A stretch of DNA of 41,446 bases from Chloroflexi bacterium HGW-Chloroflexi-8 (lineage in GTDB: Bacteria; Chloroflexota; Anaerolineae; Anaerolineales; Anaerolineaceae). The stretch spans positions 1-41,446 of the forward strand of contig PHBS01000011.1 of assembly GCA_002841995.1 (NCBI GenBank), read 5' to 3'. Position numbers and translations under genes: made by a program. Shown one piece after another: positions 25,916 through 35,987 of the stretch (the first letter of the stretch is position 1; each line of letters starts with the position of its first letter). A model generated the notes under the pieces. That model searched no databases, was not told the origin of the DNA, and worked only from the letters and a program-made list of their open reading frames with translations.

Positions 25916-28114
25916 GTGAGTAAACAATACGGTTCTGAGCAAATTGTTGAACTTGAATTTCTTGAAGCAGTGCGTCGACGTCCCGGGATGTATATTGGAA
26001 ATAATAACCTGCATGGACTCCACCATATATTATTGGAGGTGCTTGATAATTCTGTCGATGAGTGTATGGCAGGTTATGCAACCAAGATTACTGTGACTAT
26101 CGAAAAAGATGGCTCCGTCGAAATCACGGATGACGGTCGTGGAATCCCGGTGGATTATAAGGCTGATTCTGGCATGAGCACCTTAACACAGGTTCTTTTA
26201 AAACCCCATGCCGGTGGAAAATTTGGTGGTGATTCCTCTGCTTACAGCAGTTCCGGTGGTTTGCACGGAATCGGTTTAAAATGTACCAACGCTTTTTCAA
26301 CATTTCTGGAAGTGGAAGTCCATCGCCATGGTTTAATCTTTTTCCAGCGTTTTGAAGATGGTGGCATCCCTGTAACGCCTGTCGAGATTTACACAAAATC
26401 AATTAAAGAATCCAACAAAGCAGGCGTGATTGATGAATCAACAAAGCTTGTACTCTCCGGTAAAAAAGAGATTGCAACCGCATTGGAAGTAAACCACATG
26501 CGTCTCGCAGTTGAGGCAAATCCGGATCTGCCGACCGGCACAATTTTCCGCTTTCGCCCCAATCGTTCTTTATTTGCTCGTGAGATGGAATGGCCAAACC
26601 CAACCAAGTTTGTGCCCTGGGATAGTGAACGGTTAAGCACTCGTTTTCGCCAGATTGCCCATCTCTATCAGGGAGTTCGAATTGAGTTCTTAGATAAAAA
26701 CACTCAGGAAGACAACGAGCCGTTAGTATTTTTCTCCAAACGCGGATTGGTTGAGTACCTGGAGTACTTAAATGAAGAGGAAGATGTACTGCATAAACCG
26801 ATCGTGTTTAAAGAGATTTCCGAGATAGAAGCGGAAGGTGGCAGGCATGAAATTGAAGTTGAAGTTGCAATGCAATACGCGGGTGAAGAAACACAAATTT
26901 ATTCCTTTGTTAACGCAATCCCCACCCCAATGGGCGGAACCCATGTCTCCGCGTTTAAGGCTGGGTTAACCAAAGCTGTAAAGCAATTTGCTACGAATAA
27001 AAAGTTATTAAAAGGGAACATGGATGTGCGCGGTGACGATGCCCTCCTGGGCTTAACAGCCATTATTAAATTAACCATGACGAGTACGCCACAGTTCCTT
27101 TCACAAACCAAAGAGAGTCTGACCAGTCCGGAAGTGCATGGACCGGTCCTTTCTTCCACCTATAGTTTCATCAGTGACTATTTGGAAAAGAACATCCCCA
27201 TTGGTAAATTAATCGTCAATCAGGCAGTAGCAGCAGTTCGAGGCCGTGAAGCTGCTTCACAGGCCCGCAAGCTGGTGATCAAGAAATCTGCCATGGACGC
27301 AGGTGAATTTGTTTTGGGAAAATTGGCGGACATTCAACGCCGTGGGGGTAACCCGGTCGTACCGCTCGAACATACAGCCCTCTACCTGGTAGAAGGAGAT
27401 TCGGCTGGTGGATCATGCAAACAAGGCCGTGATTCGCGCTATCATGCCATTTTGCCTTTGCGCGGTAAGATTCCGAACGTCGAAAAAATGAAGATTAATG
27501 ACATTCTTAAAAATCGTGAAATCGCTGCCATAATTGCGGCGGTTGGAACCGGTGTTGGCGGGGATTGTGACGTAAGTGGTATGCGCTACGGTAGAATTTC
27601 CGTGTTGGTCGATGCCGATGTGGATGGTTCACATATTGCCACGCTTTTAGCAACGTTATTTTACAGAACGATGCGTCCGATCATTGACGAAGGACGCTTC
27701 TTTGTTGCTCGTCCACCTTTGTATATGGTACGAAATACCCGCTCAAAAGAGACTAGATATGCGTATTCGGATGAAGAACGTGAAGAAATCGAAAAGGAAT
27801 GGGGCGGTGCTCGGTTTGTTACCAACCAACGTTATAAAGGTTTAGGTGAAATGAATCCGGAACAGTTACGGGAAACCGTATTCTTATTACCGAACGAGGC
27901 GGGGAATGTACGTAATAAAAAGAAATCACGTGCAAAAGATAGTGCCGGGCCAGCTGAACATGTATTAACAGCAGATGATTTTTCACAACGTGATGTACGA
28001 ATGGTGATCGAAGATGTTCACCGTACACTTTCACTGATTCAACGATTGATGGGAACAGAAGTAACACCCCGTAAGGAATGGCTCATGAATGTCGATTGGA
28101 GCCAGGAAGATTAA
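25916..28114 (+). CDS. gyrB: DNA gyrase / topoisomerase IV subunit B
   Basis: 732-residue ATPase subunit of a type IIA topoisomerase, starting at a GTG. The GHKL ATPase has E41, N45 and D49 in 'EVLDNSVDE', 'DDGRGIPV' at ~72-79 and the ATP lid '[15 protein letters not shown]' at ~112-126. The transducer includes '[11 protein letters not shown]'. The TOPRIM domain has 'VEGDSAGGS' (~492-500), '[12 protein letters not shown]' and 'DADVDGSHI' (~566-574), and the C-terminal '[13 protein letters not shown]' is intact. Two departures from ordinary GyrB are an extra ~45 residues at about 160-204 within the ATPase domain and a Lys/Arg-rich insertion near the C-terminus. gyrA follows after 17 bp. Sequence alone does not separate gyrase from topoisomerase IV; a partial GyrA box in the partner leans towards gyrase. 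Confidence 0.9.
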   Translation: MSKQYGSEQIVELEFLEAVRRRPGMYIGNNNLHGLHHILLEVLDNSVDECMAGYATKITVTIEKDGSVEITDDGRGIPVDYKADSGMSTLTQVLLKPHAGGKFGGDSSAYSSSGGLHGIGLKCTNAFSTFLEVEVHRHGLIFFQRFEDGGIPVTPVEIYTKSIKESNKAGVIDESTKLVLSGKKEIATALEVNHMRLAVEANPDLPTGTIFRFRPNRSLFAREMEWPNPTKFVPWDSERLSTRFRQIAHLYQGVRIEFLDKNTQEDNEPLVFFSKRGLVEYLEYLNEEEDVLHKPIVFKEISEIEAEGGRHEIEVEVAMQYAGEETQIYSFVNAIPTPMGGTHVSAFKAGLTKAVKQFATNKKLLKGNMDVRGDDALLGLTAIIKLTMTSTPQFLSQTKESLTSPEVHGPVLSSTYSFISDYLEKNIPIGKLIVNQAVAAVRGREAASQARKLVIKKSAMDAGEFVLGKLADIQRRGGNPVVPLEHTALYLVEGDSAGGSCKQGRDSRYHAILPLRGKIPNVEKMKINDILKNREIAAIIAAVGTGVGGDCDVSGMRYGRISVLVDADVDGSHIATLLATLFYRTMRPIIDEGRFFVARPPLYMVRNTRSKETRYAYSDEEREEIEKEWGGARFVTNQRYKGLGEMNPEQLRETVFLLPNEAGNVRNKKKSRAKDSAGPAEHVLTADDFSQRDVRMVIEDVHRTLSLIQRLMGTEVTPRKEWLMNVDWSQED

Positions 28115-28131
28115 TTTCTCGAGGGAAAACA

Positions 28132-30633
28132 ATGACTGATCGAAATGAAGAAAATGAAGAGATTCTCGTCCATGAACATGCTCTGGATCGATTTATTGAA
28201 GAAGCCTACCGGCGTTATGCAATCCTGACTATTCTGGATCGGGCATTACCGGATGTGCGGGATGGGCTCAAACCGGGGCAAAGACGCATCTTATATGCGA
28301 TGGGGGATATGAATTTGCGTCATGATACACCCCATAAGAAATCTGCCCGTGTAGTTGGAGAAGTTTTGGGCAAGTACCATCCGCATGGAGACACTTCTGT
28401 TTATGATGCCATGGTCCGTATGGCACAAGATTTTTCGATGAGAGCGCCTTTGGTGGATGGCCAGGGGAACTTTGGTTCCATCGATGGTGACAGCGCTGCG
28501 GCCATGCGATATACCGAGGCGCGCCTTTCGAGCCTGGGCGAGATCATGCTTGCGGATATTGATAAAGAGACAGTCAACTGGTTACCAAATTTTGATGGAT
28601 CTTTGGTAGAACCAGACGTATTACCAACCCGATTTCCGAATTTAATCGTTAACGGTGCAACAGGCATTGCAGTAGGCATGTCTACCAGTATCCTCCCTCA
28701 TAATTTGGGCGAGGTATGTGATGCAGTAAAGTTTGTGACACAAAATTGGAAGCGTCGCGATAAGATTACCGTGAAAGAATTGATGAAATACATTCCCGGA
28801 CCAGACTTACCAACTGGTGGATTACTATATCGCTATCGTGTCAATGGCGGGGATGACGCGGTCGATATGATTGCCCAGGCATATGAAACCGGGCATTCCA
28901 CAATGGTCTGTCAGGCCAAGGCAGATATCCAGGATATTGGTGGTGGAAAATCCGAAATAATTATTACCGAACTACCCTACCAAACTCAAAAATCAACCAT
29001 ATTGGAGCGGATCGCTTCTGCCCGGGAGAAATTTGTCGGTATCACAGATGTGCGTGATGAATCCGATTATCTGGGTATGAGGGTAGTATTTGAAGTCGGC
29101 CGCGGTGTGGATCCGGTGGATGCATTGGACCGATTACTCATCAATACTCAAATGCGTTCGAGTTTATCGCATAATGCCCTGGCTCTGGTGAACGATGAAA
29201 ATGGCAAGGCTGCACCTAAAAACCTGTCCTTGCTGGATATGATTGTCGAATTCATTCGCCACCGATTAAATGTTATCACACGCCGTTCTCGCTTTGAATT
29301 GGATAAGGCTGAAGAACGTAACCACATTCTCGAAGGTTTACTTAAAGCCTTGAGCATGATTGATGAAGTAGTCAGCATCATCCGCAAATCACAGACCACT
29401 GAAACTGCACGAAAAAATTTGATGGAAAAATTAGACCTGACTGGTGTTCAGGCTCAGGCAATTCTGGATATGCCGTTACGAAGATTGGCTTCCCTTGAAC
29501 GAAAGAAAATGGAGGATGAACGCAAGGATTTAATGCAAAATATTAAATTCTTGAAAACCATTCTGTCCTCACAGGATCGTCGTTTGGAAGTGGTGAGTCA
29601 GGAAACTGAAGAGATTAAAGATAAATATGCACAACCACGTAAAACCGTAATTGTGGAAAGTGAGGAAGGTCACCAACTGGCTGTGACGGTTTCGGATTTA
29701 GTGACACCAACTGAGGATCAGCTAATAATGATACAAAGTGCAGGTCTTCAGAGGGTGGATGCCAAAAGCTTCCACGAAAATGTAACCAGAGACAAACCGA
29801 CCAGCCGTGCAGTTTCGATTGCATTGCTGCGAGAAACCGCCAAGCCCGAAGAGAACGTTTTACTGATTTCCAATCAGGGCAGATTGTGGCAGGGAAACGC
29901 AGGGAGGCTGCCATTAGCAGGCTCTTTTGAGGATTTGGGTCTCAAACATGCTGAAAAAGTAGTCGGTTTAGGAGTGGTCAGAGAAAAGCAAAAACTGGTC
30001 ATTGTTACGACCGCCGGCCAGATAAAGCGGGTGGAAATGGCGGACATCCTGAGCACCAGAGCGGAAGCAACCTGGGCAGGGATCATTGGTTTGAATGCAA
30101 ACGAAGAAGTTCTATATGCCGGTGTAAGCAGCGATGATGCTCATTTGATGATATGCAGTGCTGGAAATGAACAAGTGACCCCGCGTGTTTTACGCTTTGA
30201 AACCAATTCGATCAATCCACAGGCAACGCCTAGTGCTAAGGGAGTAACTGCTATTAAGATGTTGGGTGATCCGCTGGTTGGATGCGTTTTAGTGGAGCCC
30301 GGGATGATGAAAAAAACAAATGTGGTGGCTGTGACCCTTAAAGGTCATCTTAAGTGCATTTCGATTGATGAGTTTCCGATCCAGGGACGTGGGGGCCAGG
30401 GTGTTCAACTCTGGAAGATCACCCCGGATACCGGACCTGTGGCAGGAATTACAGTAGGCACAGAAAAAGACCAGGTGGATGTTTTTTCGGAAAAAATGAA
30501 AAGAATACGGTTGGATGTAAAATCGTTACCCAAAGTCACCCGAGCAACAAAAGGCCTGAATCTGGGAGCAAAGTACGTGAAAGGCGACCTGTTTGGTGCT
30601 GGAGAATTTGTGGCTGGAGTGGTCGTCAGTTAA
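28132..30633 (+). CDS. gyrA: DNA gyrase / topoisomerase IV subunit A
   Basis: 833-residue DNA cleavage subunit. The ATG at 28132 follows GAGGG at good distance; an upstream in-frame start would overlap gyrB. The catalytic tyrosine is Y127 in '[12 protein letters not shown]'. The quinolone-pocket segment reads '[16 protein letters not shown]' (T88 and D92 at the positions of E. coli Ser83 and Asp87). Residues ~500 onward are the DNA-wrapping beta-pinwheel, with 'GRGGQG' inside Q751-G757, a degenerate form of the GyrA box Q(R/K)RGGKG. The pinwheel is what gives gyrase its negative supercoiling activity, so a partial box leaves the enzyme's exact type open. It is co-transcribed with gyrB and runs into a small gene 3 bp after its stop. 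Confidence 0.92.
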   Translation: MTDRNEENEEILVHEHALDRFIEEAYRRYAILTILDRALPDVRDGLKPGQRRILYAMGDMNLRHDTPHKKSARVVGEVLGKYHPHGDTSVYDAMVRMAQDFSMRAPLVDGQGNFGSIDGDSAAAMRYTEARLSSLGEIMLADIDKETVNWLPNFDGSLVEPDVLPTRFPNLIVNGATGIAVGMSTSILPHNLGEVCDAVKFVTQNWKRRDKITVKELMKYIPGPDLPTGGLLYRYRVNGGDDAVDMIAQAYETGHSTMVCQAKADIQDIGGGKSEIIITELPYQTQKSTILERIASAREKFVGITDVRDESDYLGMRVVFEVGRGVDPVDALDRLLINTQMRSSLSHNALALVNDENGKAAPKNLSLLDMIVEFIRHRLNVITRRSRFELDKAEERNHILEGLLKALSMIDEVVSIIRKSQTTETARKNLMEKLDLTGVQAQAILDMPLRRLASLERKKMEDERKDLMQNIKFLKTILSSQDRRLEVVSQETEEIKDKYAQPRKTVIVESEEGHQLAVTVSDLVTPTEDQLIMIQSAGLQRVDAKSFHENVTRDKPTSRAVSIALLRETAKPEENVLLISNQGRLWQGNAGRLPLAGSFEDLGLKHAEKVVGLGVVREKQKLVIVTTAGQIKRVEMADILSTRAEATWAGIIGLNANEEVLYAGVSSDDAHLMICSAGNEQVTPRVLRFETNSINPQATPSAKGVTAIKMLGDPLVGCVLVEPGMMKKTNVVAVTLKGHLKCISIDEFPIQGRGGQGVQLWKITPDTGPVAGITVGTEKDQVDVFSEKMKRIRLDVKSLPKVTRATKGLNLGAKYVKGDLFGAGEFVAGVVVS

Positions 30634-30636
30634 ATT

Positions 30637-31053
30637 ATGCCAATCAAAAATATTGCAATACAGGAATATGGCGAAAACATCCATCTTTTTCGAGTGACTG
30701 AAGATATTGAAGTCTTCGATGGACATTTAGCGCTTTTAGTGGATCATTTGCTCAACCACATCAAAGTACTGGTTGCAATCGCACATGCACCGGGTGGGCC
30801 AAATCTCGCAAAAGCGATAAAAAAACATCCTACGCTTACGAATCGAAACTTAGATGTACGCTCGCCAGAACGGATTTTACAGGCTGATTGCATCCGTTTG
30901 CTGGATAGCCTGGTGGAATTATCCCATTTAACAACAGATTCCGAGAACAAAAGGCAGGTCACATTTGAACTGGAAGAGTTGAGAAAAGCTGTTCCATTTC
31001 TTGATTATCGATATGAAGATGATCCTTATCCTTCTGATTCCGAGCGGGAGTAA
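30637..31053 (+). CDS. Hypothetical protein downstream of gyrA
   Basis: 138-residue soluble protein that I do not recognise. It begins 3 bp after the gyrA stop, with no clear Shine-Dalgarno site of its own, so translational coupling to gyrA is likely. The N-terminal half is mixed alpha/beta-looking ('IQEYGENIHLFRVTEDIEVF'), with one Cys at ~85. The middle contains 'HPTLTNRNLDVRSPERILQAD', and the C-terminal third is helical and acidic, ending 'DYRYEDDPYPSDSERE'. No signal peptide or membrane segment. The tight position behind gyrBA suggests a small accessory or unrelated housekeeping protein; there is no basis for a function. Confidence 0.7.
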   Translation: MPIKNIAIQEYGENIHLFRVTEDIEVFDGHLALLVDHLLNHIKVLVAIAHAPGGPNLAKAIKKHPTLTNRNLDVRSPERILQADCIRLLDSLVELSHLTTDSENKRQVTFELEELRKAVPFLDYRYEDDPYPSDSERE

Positions 31054-31486
31054 AAGCTCTTCTCTCGCAGGGGACAGAAATTATTTCGTTGTGAACGAAG
31101 ATGAAACAAAAAAATCCAGGATTCGAACTACGCTGAGATGAAGGCTGCAAAGATTTTCTGTGAATTCTGTATCTGAAGCCTGGATTACCTTTTCATTTAT
31201 AAAATTGATGAACAGTTTTCCACTAATAGAATATCGTGATTCACATCTGTAGCTCGGCTTTATGATCCTGGTTGTGTTTTGGATTTATAAATAATAAAAA
31301 CTGAAACCCCCGCTAGTCCTGGATTCGCTGGATGCACGCGATTCTCGCAATTTATTTTATTTTCCGAACCGGGTAACAAAAAAAACAATGAAATTTACAT
31401 GATTGAGGTTATGCGTATTGCTTTAAAATCAATCGTTCTTTTTCTGGATCTCAAGTACCGGCAATTTTTTACCCCGACTTAATCCC
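31054..31486 (+). other. intergenic stretch without a supported gene
   Basis: About 430 bp between the post-gyrA gene and a bidirectional terminator. I see no ORF with a ribosome site, no tRNA and no repeat family. A GTTCGAATCC sequence on the minus strand near 31123-31132 resembles a tRNA T-loop but has no matching stems. A 27-codon frame (31399-31482) ends just before the terminator but lacks a usable ribosome site. Confidence 0.6.
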
Positions 31487-31527
31487 AAAAGGGCTGTTCA
31501 ATCATTGGACAGCCCTTTTATTTGAAG
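31487..31527. terminator. bidirectional intrinsic terminator between convergent units
   Basis: AAAAGGGCTGT (31487-31497) and ACAGCCCTTTT (31509-31519) form an 11-bp perfect stem that can extend further through TCAAT/ATTGG. It is followed by TTTTATTT on the plus strand and has four T residues on the minus strand, closing the zinc-ribbon gene whose stop is at 31539. Confidence 0.85.
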
Positions 31528-31538
31528 ATAGATTCTTA

Positions 31539-32297
31539 TTAGAGAATTTTGGTGCCGCACTCGGGGCAGAATTTTGCACCCTTACCATCCGTCCCACAAC
31601 TTGGGCAGATCGTGCTGGCAGGTTTGACTTCGATTTTTGTTCCGCATTCCGGGCAAAATTTTGCACCTTTAGTTTCTGCATTACAATTTGGGCAACGGGT
31701 AACAGCCGGCTGGATCATTTGAGCACCGCATTCCGGACAGAATTTGGTTCCAGCTGCAGCTACCGTTCCATCGTTTGGACATCTTGCCAGTTGAGTGGCA
31801 GCTTGTTGGGCATTTTCAGCGGCTTGTGTTACTTTCTTAACAACATCTCCCAGGCCAAATACGCTTGCAAAACCTTTCAAGGCTGCTCCGGCTTGCTCAC
31901 CACGCGCTTCGGTGATCTCGTTTGTTCGGGGGCTGTCTTCATTGCAAAAACCACTTTGTGAATCAAAATCAGACAGACAAACAACACGTCCGCAGGTTGG
32001 GCACTCACGAAAATGAATTTGAGTCTGATTCCAGGCAGATTGTAATTGGTCGGGTGTCAATGTGTACGTATAACGAGGATCTTCTCCGGTGACATTGTTT
32101 GCGACTGCATTTCCAACTAGCGGAACCTTACGTAACAAACCACCAAGTGCCTGTTTGCCAAAATCCTGGGCAACTGTTTTGATGACATCCGGCTGACTGC
32201 GGAATTCTCGTTCACAGGAATCACAATAAAAAACTGCATAAGGACCAGAGCCATCATTGCGAACATCATAACGTGGCATACGGGAAAAACTACTCAT
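31539..32297 (-). CDS. Multi-zinc-ribbon protein
   Basis: 252 residues, ATG at 32297 with AAGGAGAG upstream. The N-terminus has a split zinc finger, C25/C28 ('FYCDSCEREF') with C99/C102 ('ECPTCGRVVC'), flanking a helical insertion. After an Ala/Gln-rich helical region (~125-170) come three consecutive zinc ribbons: 173-190 ('CPND...FCPEC'), 202-218 ('CPNC...FCPEC') and 231-247 ('CPSC...FCPEC'). The first ribbon has Asp176 where the second Cys should be, so it may be damaged. Tandem C-terminal ribbons of the 'GAKFCPECG' type are commonly protein-protein or nucleic-acid interaction modules. Function unknown; no membrane segment. Confidence 0.85.
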   Translation of the reverse strand: MSSFSRMPRYDVRNDGSGPYAVFYCDSCEREFRSQPDVIKTVAQDFGKQALGGLLRKVPLVGNAVANNVTGEDPRYTYTLTPDQLQSAWNQTQIHFRECPTCGRVVCLSDFDSQSGFCNEDSPRTNEITEARGEQAGAALKGFASVFGLGDVVKKVTQAAENAQQAATQLARCPNDGTVAAAGTKFCPECGAQMIQPAVTRCPNCNAETKGAKFCPECGTKIEVKPASTICPSCGTDGKGAKFCPECGTKIL

Positions 32298-32339
32298 AGA
32301 CTCTCCTTCTCAATAGAGATGACTAATATTGACAATTAG

Positions 32340-32368
32340 AGTCTATAACTACCAGACGTATAAGTCAA
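32340..32368 (-). promoter_or_regulatory. candidate promoter of the zinc-ribbon gene
   Basis: On the minus strand TTGACT (32368-32363), 17-bp spacer, TAGACT (32345-32340), about 42 bp before the ATG at 32297. Confidence 0.45.
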
Positions 32369-32380
32369 TCAGATTCCAAT

Positions 32381-32426
32381 AAAAAAAAGGCCACCAGATG
32401 ATTTTTGGTGACCCACTTTTTTTTTG
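32381..32426. terminator. bidirectional intrinsic terminator after the 57-residue protein gene
   Basis: GGCCACCA (32389-32396) pairs with TGGTGACC (32406-32413) with one mismatch. Eight A residues precede it, giving eight U on the minus-strand transcript, and nine T follow within a few bases on the plus strand. It lies 10-20 bp after the stop codon at 32436. Confidence 0.8.
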
Positions 32427-32435
32427 CAGGGCTAC

Positions 32436-32609
32436 CTACCCGGCTTTGATATTTTCAGCTCCGGGCAGTTTACCTGCCAATTGTTCAGGATGGTGAATCA
32501 ATACCGGTAAGTGCTGCGAACAAATATAGATCTCCTGATCGCGATAATCAATTTTTACCAGGGGGACCTTTTGATTACTGATTTCACATACAATGCATTT
32601 TTTTTCCAT
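32436..32609 (-). CDS. Small CxxC zinc-finger-like protein, 57 residues
   Basis: A short gene easily missed by length filters. The frame begins at the ATG at 32609 with AAGGA nine bases upstream and ends at TAG 32436. The protein starts 'MEKKCIVCEISNQKVPLV', continues 'YRDQEIYICSQHLPVLIHHP' and ends 'LAGKLPGAENIKAG'. C5 and C8 form a CxxC knuckle; C30 and H33 in 'ICSQH' would complete a C2CH zinc site. It has an extended -10 promoter upstream and a strong terminator downstream, both consistent with a real gene, and the composition is protein-like throughout. It could also be read through from the nucleoside-transport operon. Function unknown. Confidence 0.8.
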   Translation of the reverse strand: MEKKCIVCEISNQKVPLVKIDYRDQEIYICSQHLPVLIHHPEQLAGKLPGAENIKAG

Positions 32610-32668
32610 GCGCTCATGTCCTTTTCTTGATCTGTGATCTCAATTGGATTATTACTATCGACTTTGTT

Positions 32669-32677
32669 ATTATATCA
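32669..32677 (-). promoter_or_regulatory. extended -10 promoter of the small CxxC protein gene
   Basis: On the minus strand TGATATAAT (32677-32669), i.e. TGn followed by a perfect TATAAT, about 60 bp before the ATG at 32609. No good -35, as expected for the extended -10 class. Confidence 0.55.
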
Positions 32678-32692
32678 CGCGCTGGATATTTT

Positions 32693-34066
32693 CTATAACG
32701 ACAAGCGCGCAGTCCTATCTGCTAGTTCCTGGATGGATAGTTTTTCTTTTCCTTTGATATAGGTCTCCAACAAATCACCAATTGGTTTGGACCATTGTGT
32801 TGGAACTCCGGATATAACTCCAAGAACATTGCCCACCAGACCACCATTGCAGTCAACATCATATCCTGCTTTGGCAAGTAGTGAGAATGTTTCGGTCATA
32901 TCTCCATTGCCGAACCACAAAGCAAATACAACGGCTGCAATATTTGGGTAGGCGTGAATCCAATTATATTGCTCGAAGCGTTTTTCCAGTTTTTCCCTGG
33001 TAAGGACTTTGTCATCATGACTGGCGCAAATCTCCAGCGATTCTTTCACAACGGCATGATATTGACTTTTTTGTGGCACGTATTCGAGTGCTTCCCATAA
33101 AAGTTCTTTTATATCATTTTTTGCAAAGGCTAATGAGGTCAGCACTGCCGCATAAATCTCTCCATATACACCATTGCTATCATGACTGACGACAGCATCC
33201 AAAAAAGCCAAACGGGCTGCTTCAATTGGCCAGGCTGGGGCAAGCATTCCACAGATCATACCCCGCATTTGAGCGCCAATCCAATGCGAATACGGGTTCT
33301 GGAAGGAGCCGGACTGGGGCGGCAGAATCCCGTTATTTAGATTTCTTAACGCCACCCATTCAGCAGACCAACCAAACTGGATTTGACGAACCCATTCCAG
33401 ACCAATATCAATGGAGGAAAGCGATCTCCCCATACGTTCAAAAACATCCAGGAAGATTAATTCATAGACTACATCATCATTGGTCGTTTCAGGGCTGGTT
33501 ATATAAGATCGGATTTCACCGTAAACATTCGCAATTTGGGTACTGGTATAACCTTCAATTGCCGTACCAAATGAACCACCAGCCAGCTGCCCTATCCAGC
33601 CTTGATAAATTTTTTCTCCCAAATCAGGGACTTTTGCGATGATTTTACCCTTCTCGATTTTTCCCATTGCCTGGATTATGCTTTCCCAATCCCCGGGGTT
33701 TTGGTAGGTATGGATCGGATTTTCAGTATCTATCGGTGCTTCATTCAAAGCAGCCAACAAGCGCACCGTTAAAACACGTAAATCATCAATTTTTTGTTGT
33801 TCAAATAATTCTATTCCTTGTGGAATCAAGATTTCAGCAGATGTGACATTAAAACCTTTATTACCCAGTGCTTGAACCATCGATTGATAAGGAATTTCGG
33901 GAGCGCCCGAGCCGGGAACATTGGAACTCCAAAACAGGCGCAACAAATCATCTCCAGCCGGGGCATTTTGATATGCTTCAACCGCCCAATTGGATTGATA
34001 AATGCGGCGATCCAAAGGAATTGCAGAATCACGTAATTCCCGTTCTAATTGCCAGGCTTTTTTCAT
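32693..34066 (-). CDS. ADP-ribosylglycohydrolase-family enzyme in the nucleoside operon
   Basis: 457 residues. The ATG overlaps the TGA of the preceding permease (ATGA), so it is translationally coupled to a transporter. Catalytic-domain motifs are those of the DraG/ADP_ribosyl_GH superfamily in variant form: '[15 protein letters not shown]' at ~159-173, '[16 protein letters not shown]' at 194-209 (T-D-D-type metal motif, here N196-D197-D198), '[14 protein letters not shown]' at ~294-307, and '[14 protein letters not shown]' at 403-416, with D403 and D405 in place of the canonical DxDT cluster. An N-terminal ~150-residue helical extension precedes the domain. Superfamily members cleave N- or O-glycosidic bonds to ADP-ribose. 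Given the operon, cleavage of an imported nucleoside or ribosyl compound is the likeliest job, by inference. Confidence 0.85.
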   Translation of the reverse strand: MKKAWQLERELRDSAIPLDRRIYQSNWAVEAYQNAPAGDDLLRLFWSSNVPGSGAPEIPYQSMVQALGNKGFNVTSAEILIPQGIELFEQQKIDDLRVLTVRLLAALNEAPIDTENPIHTYQNPGDWESIIQAMGKIEKGKIIAKVPDLGEKIYQGWIGQLAGGSFGTAIEGYTSTQIANVYGEIRSYITSPETTNDDVVYELIFLDVFERMGRSLSSIDIGLEWVRQIQFGWSAEWVALRNLNNGILPPQSGSFQNPYSHWIGAQMRGMICGMLAPAWPIEAARLAFLDAVVSHDSNGVYGEIYAAVLTSLAFAKNDIKELLWEALEYVPQKSQYHAVVKESLEICASHDDKVLTREKLEKRFEQYNWIHAYPNIAAVVFALWFGNGDMTETFSLLAKAGYDVDCNGGLVGNVLGVISGVPTQWSKPIGDLLETYIKGKEKLSIQELADRTARLSL

Positions 34067-34953
34067 GCTTTTTTATTTCTCGCTTTCACAGAATAAAAAT
34101 ACAGGGCGATTAATGTGGCTACATACGGTACCATGGAGGTAAATTGTGAAGGTAAGTATTGCTGTAAAAGTAATCCAAAACCATCTGTAAAACCAAAAAT
34201 TAAAGAGATCAAGGCAATTCCCCAGGGATTGCCATTCACCAGAATAACCGCTGCCAGGGAGATCCACCCTCTCCCGGCAGACATATTTTCAGAAAAGAGA
34301 GTGACATACCCCAGTGATAAAAATGCACCAGCCAGTCCGCAAAAAACGCCACAAAGGATTAATGACCAGGTGCGAACACGATCGGTGGAAACACCGCTCG
34401 AATCCAGGCAGGCAGCATTGTAACCGGCAGCACGAAGCCTGAGCCCAAAACGTGTCTTGAAAATCATATAAGCCGCCAGAATGGTCAACAAAATCGTGAG
34501 ATAAATGATCATATTTTGACCGCTTAAAATGTCTCCCAAAAATGGAATTTTATTGATCAAAGGGATGTTCAACCTGGGTATGGGCACAATTCCCGGTTTG
34601 GAAAATGCTCCTTTAACATCAAAAATTTGGCGAAGTAAGTAAGTGGTGGAACCCACAGCAAATAAATTAAGTGCAATTCCTGTCACAAACTCGTCTGTTT
34701 TCAGTTTGACTGCGAAAAGAATAAAAATGAGAGCCATGAAGAGCGAACCTAAAATAGCACATAAAATTCCCATTGGCCAGGAATTGAAGTAATACGAACC
34801 GAGCACGGCAAAGAACGCACCGCTAAGCATCATGCCTTCCATGGCTATGTTGAAAATACCGGCATAATAGGTAAAAGTACCGCCTAGAGCTGCCAAAAGG
34901 ATTGGCGTTGCACCGGATATCATGCCATTGATTAATCCCGTCAATATGTTCAT
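34063..34953 (-). CDS. Nucleoside ABC transporter permease (NupQ-like)
   Basis: 296-residue inner-membrane permease of the BPD_transp_2 family with about eight to nine helices. The family signature is seen in '[20 protein letters not shown]' and '[21 protein letters not shown]', the latter the cytoplasmic EAA-like loop before '[17 protein letters not shown]'. It overlaps the upstream permease by four bases (ATGA) and the downstream hydrolase by four. It would form the membrane channel with the second permease. Confidence 0.92.
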   Translation of the reverse strand: MNILTGLINGMISGATPILLAALGGTFTYYAGIFNIAMEGMMLSGAFFAVLGSYYFNSWPMGILCAILGSLFMALIFILFAVKLKTDEFVTGIALNLFAVGSTTYLLRQIFDVKGAFSKPGIVPIPRLNIPLINKIPFLGDILSGQNMIIYLTILLTILAAYMIFKTRFGLRLRAAGYNAACLDSSGVSTDRVRTWSLILCGVFCGLAGAFLSLGYVTLFSENMSAGRGWISLAAVILVNGNPWGIALISLIFGFTDGFGLLLQQYLPSQFTSMVPYVATLIALYFYSVKARNKKA

Positions 34954-35987
34954 GTGGCATGCTCCCTGGCTTTGCGTCTGGAAATTGTTTTATTGATTAA
35001 AATATCCAAAGTACCACGCCCGGCTACGACCACAAGCACGATCACAGCTTGCAAAACCTGAATAAACTCGCTGGGAACGGCTGTGATCAATTCCATGCCC
35101 AGAGCTCCAGTTTGCAACGAACTAAAGAATAATCCATATAATAATGTACCAATTAAACCATTATTGGCTACAACGGCTATCATCACGCCGTCCCAGGCGT
35201 AATTTGCTCCTAAACCTTTTAGAAAGCGGTGCGGACCTGCCATGACAACCAGGCCACCTGCCAGACCAGCCAGCGCTCCCGTTACCAACATAACGGTCAC
35301 ATAGTTTTTGTCAATTTTACAGCCACCCAATCGGGCAAAAATGGAGTTCTGTCCGGTAATCCGCCATTCATAACCCGCAGTCCAGCGGCTGAAAACAAAG
35401 TAAATCACACCAAAAGCAACCAGCATGACGATCACATTGGTATTAAACTCACCAATGACCGGCAACCAGCCATTTGTAGAGATTTGTGGGGTCATGGGGG
35501 AAAAGGCAGTTTTATCAAAAATTGGATATGAAATTGCCCAATAGGTCAGAAAATCAGCAATCATGTTGAGCATCAGGGTGGTAATGAATTCATCCATGTT
35601 AAACCACCGGCGCATTAAGGCAGCCAACCCTGACCACATGGCACCCCCAATCATCGCCAGAAGTAACAATAGCGGGATCATCAGCACAGGGGGGAGGTCC
35701 AGGTATAATCCGCCAATGGTTGCAAATAAAGCCCCCATCAATAATTGGCCGGGCTGGCCTAAATTTACAGGACCCGATGCAAAAGCCACCGAGGCGGATA
35801 ATCCGGTAAGAATTAATGGAACAGAATTCCGAAGTGTTGTGGCTAGCGGAAATAAACCGATCAGGGAGTAATTAAATAATGCCCCGTAGGTCGTGAGGGG
35901 ATTGAACCCCTGGGCGATCATGATGATGGCGCCAATAAATAGAGCAATCAGAATACCAGCGATACCGCTAATCAGTTTTCGCTGCAT
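34950..35987 (-). CDS. Nucleoside ABC transporter permease (NupP-like)
   Basis: 345-residue permease, the longer of the pair, with about nine to ten helices. Hallmarks are '[20 protein letters not shown]' (partial quote of the conserved N-terminal motif), '[19 protein letters not shown]', the coupling loop '[17 protein letters not shown]' and '[10 protein letters not shown]'. This matches YufP/NupP in the Bacillus guanosine transporter and the Bmp-type systems of other bacteria. It overlaps the ATPase gene by 20 bp at its start and the second permease by four bases at its end. Confidence 0.92.
   Translation of the reverse strand: MQRKLISGIAGILIALFIGAIIMIAQGFNPLTTYGALFNYSLIGLFPLATTLRNSVPLILTGLSASVAFASGPVNLGQPGQLLMGALFATIGGLYLDLPPVLMIPLLLLLAMIGGAMWSGLAALMRRWFNMDEFITTLMLNMIADFLTYWAISYPIFDKTAFSPMTPQISTNGWLPVIGEFNTNVIVMLVAFGVIYFVFSRWTAGYEWRITGQNSIFARLGGCKIDKNYVTVMLVTGALAGLAGGLVVMAGPHRFLKGLGANYAWDGVMIAVVANNGLIGTLLYGLFFSSLQTGALGMELITAVPSEFIQVLQAVIVLVVVAGRGTLDILINKTISRRKAREHAT

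Noticed and set aside
31120-31185. tRNA-like T-loop (GTTCGAATCC on the minus strand) downstream of the gyrase operon
   Set aside because: The flanking bases do not form a T-stem beyond the closing pair and no acceptor, D or anticodon arm can be built.
31399-31482. 27-codon frame ending just before the bidirectional terminator
   Set aside because: No ribosome site at a usable distance and no promoter; could be chance in AT-rich intergenic DNA.
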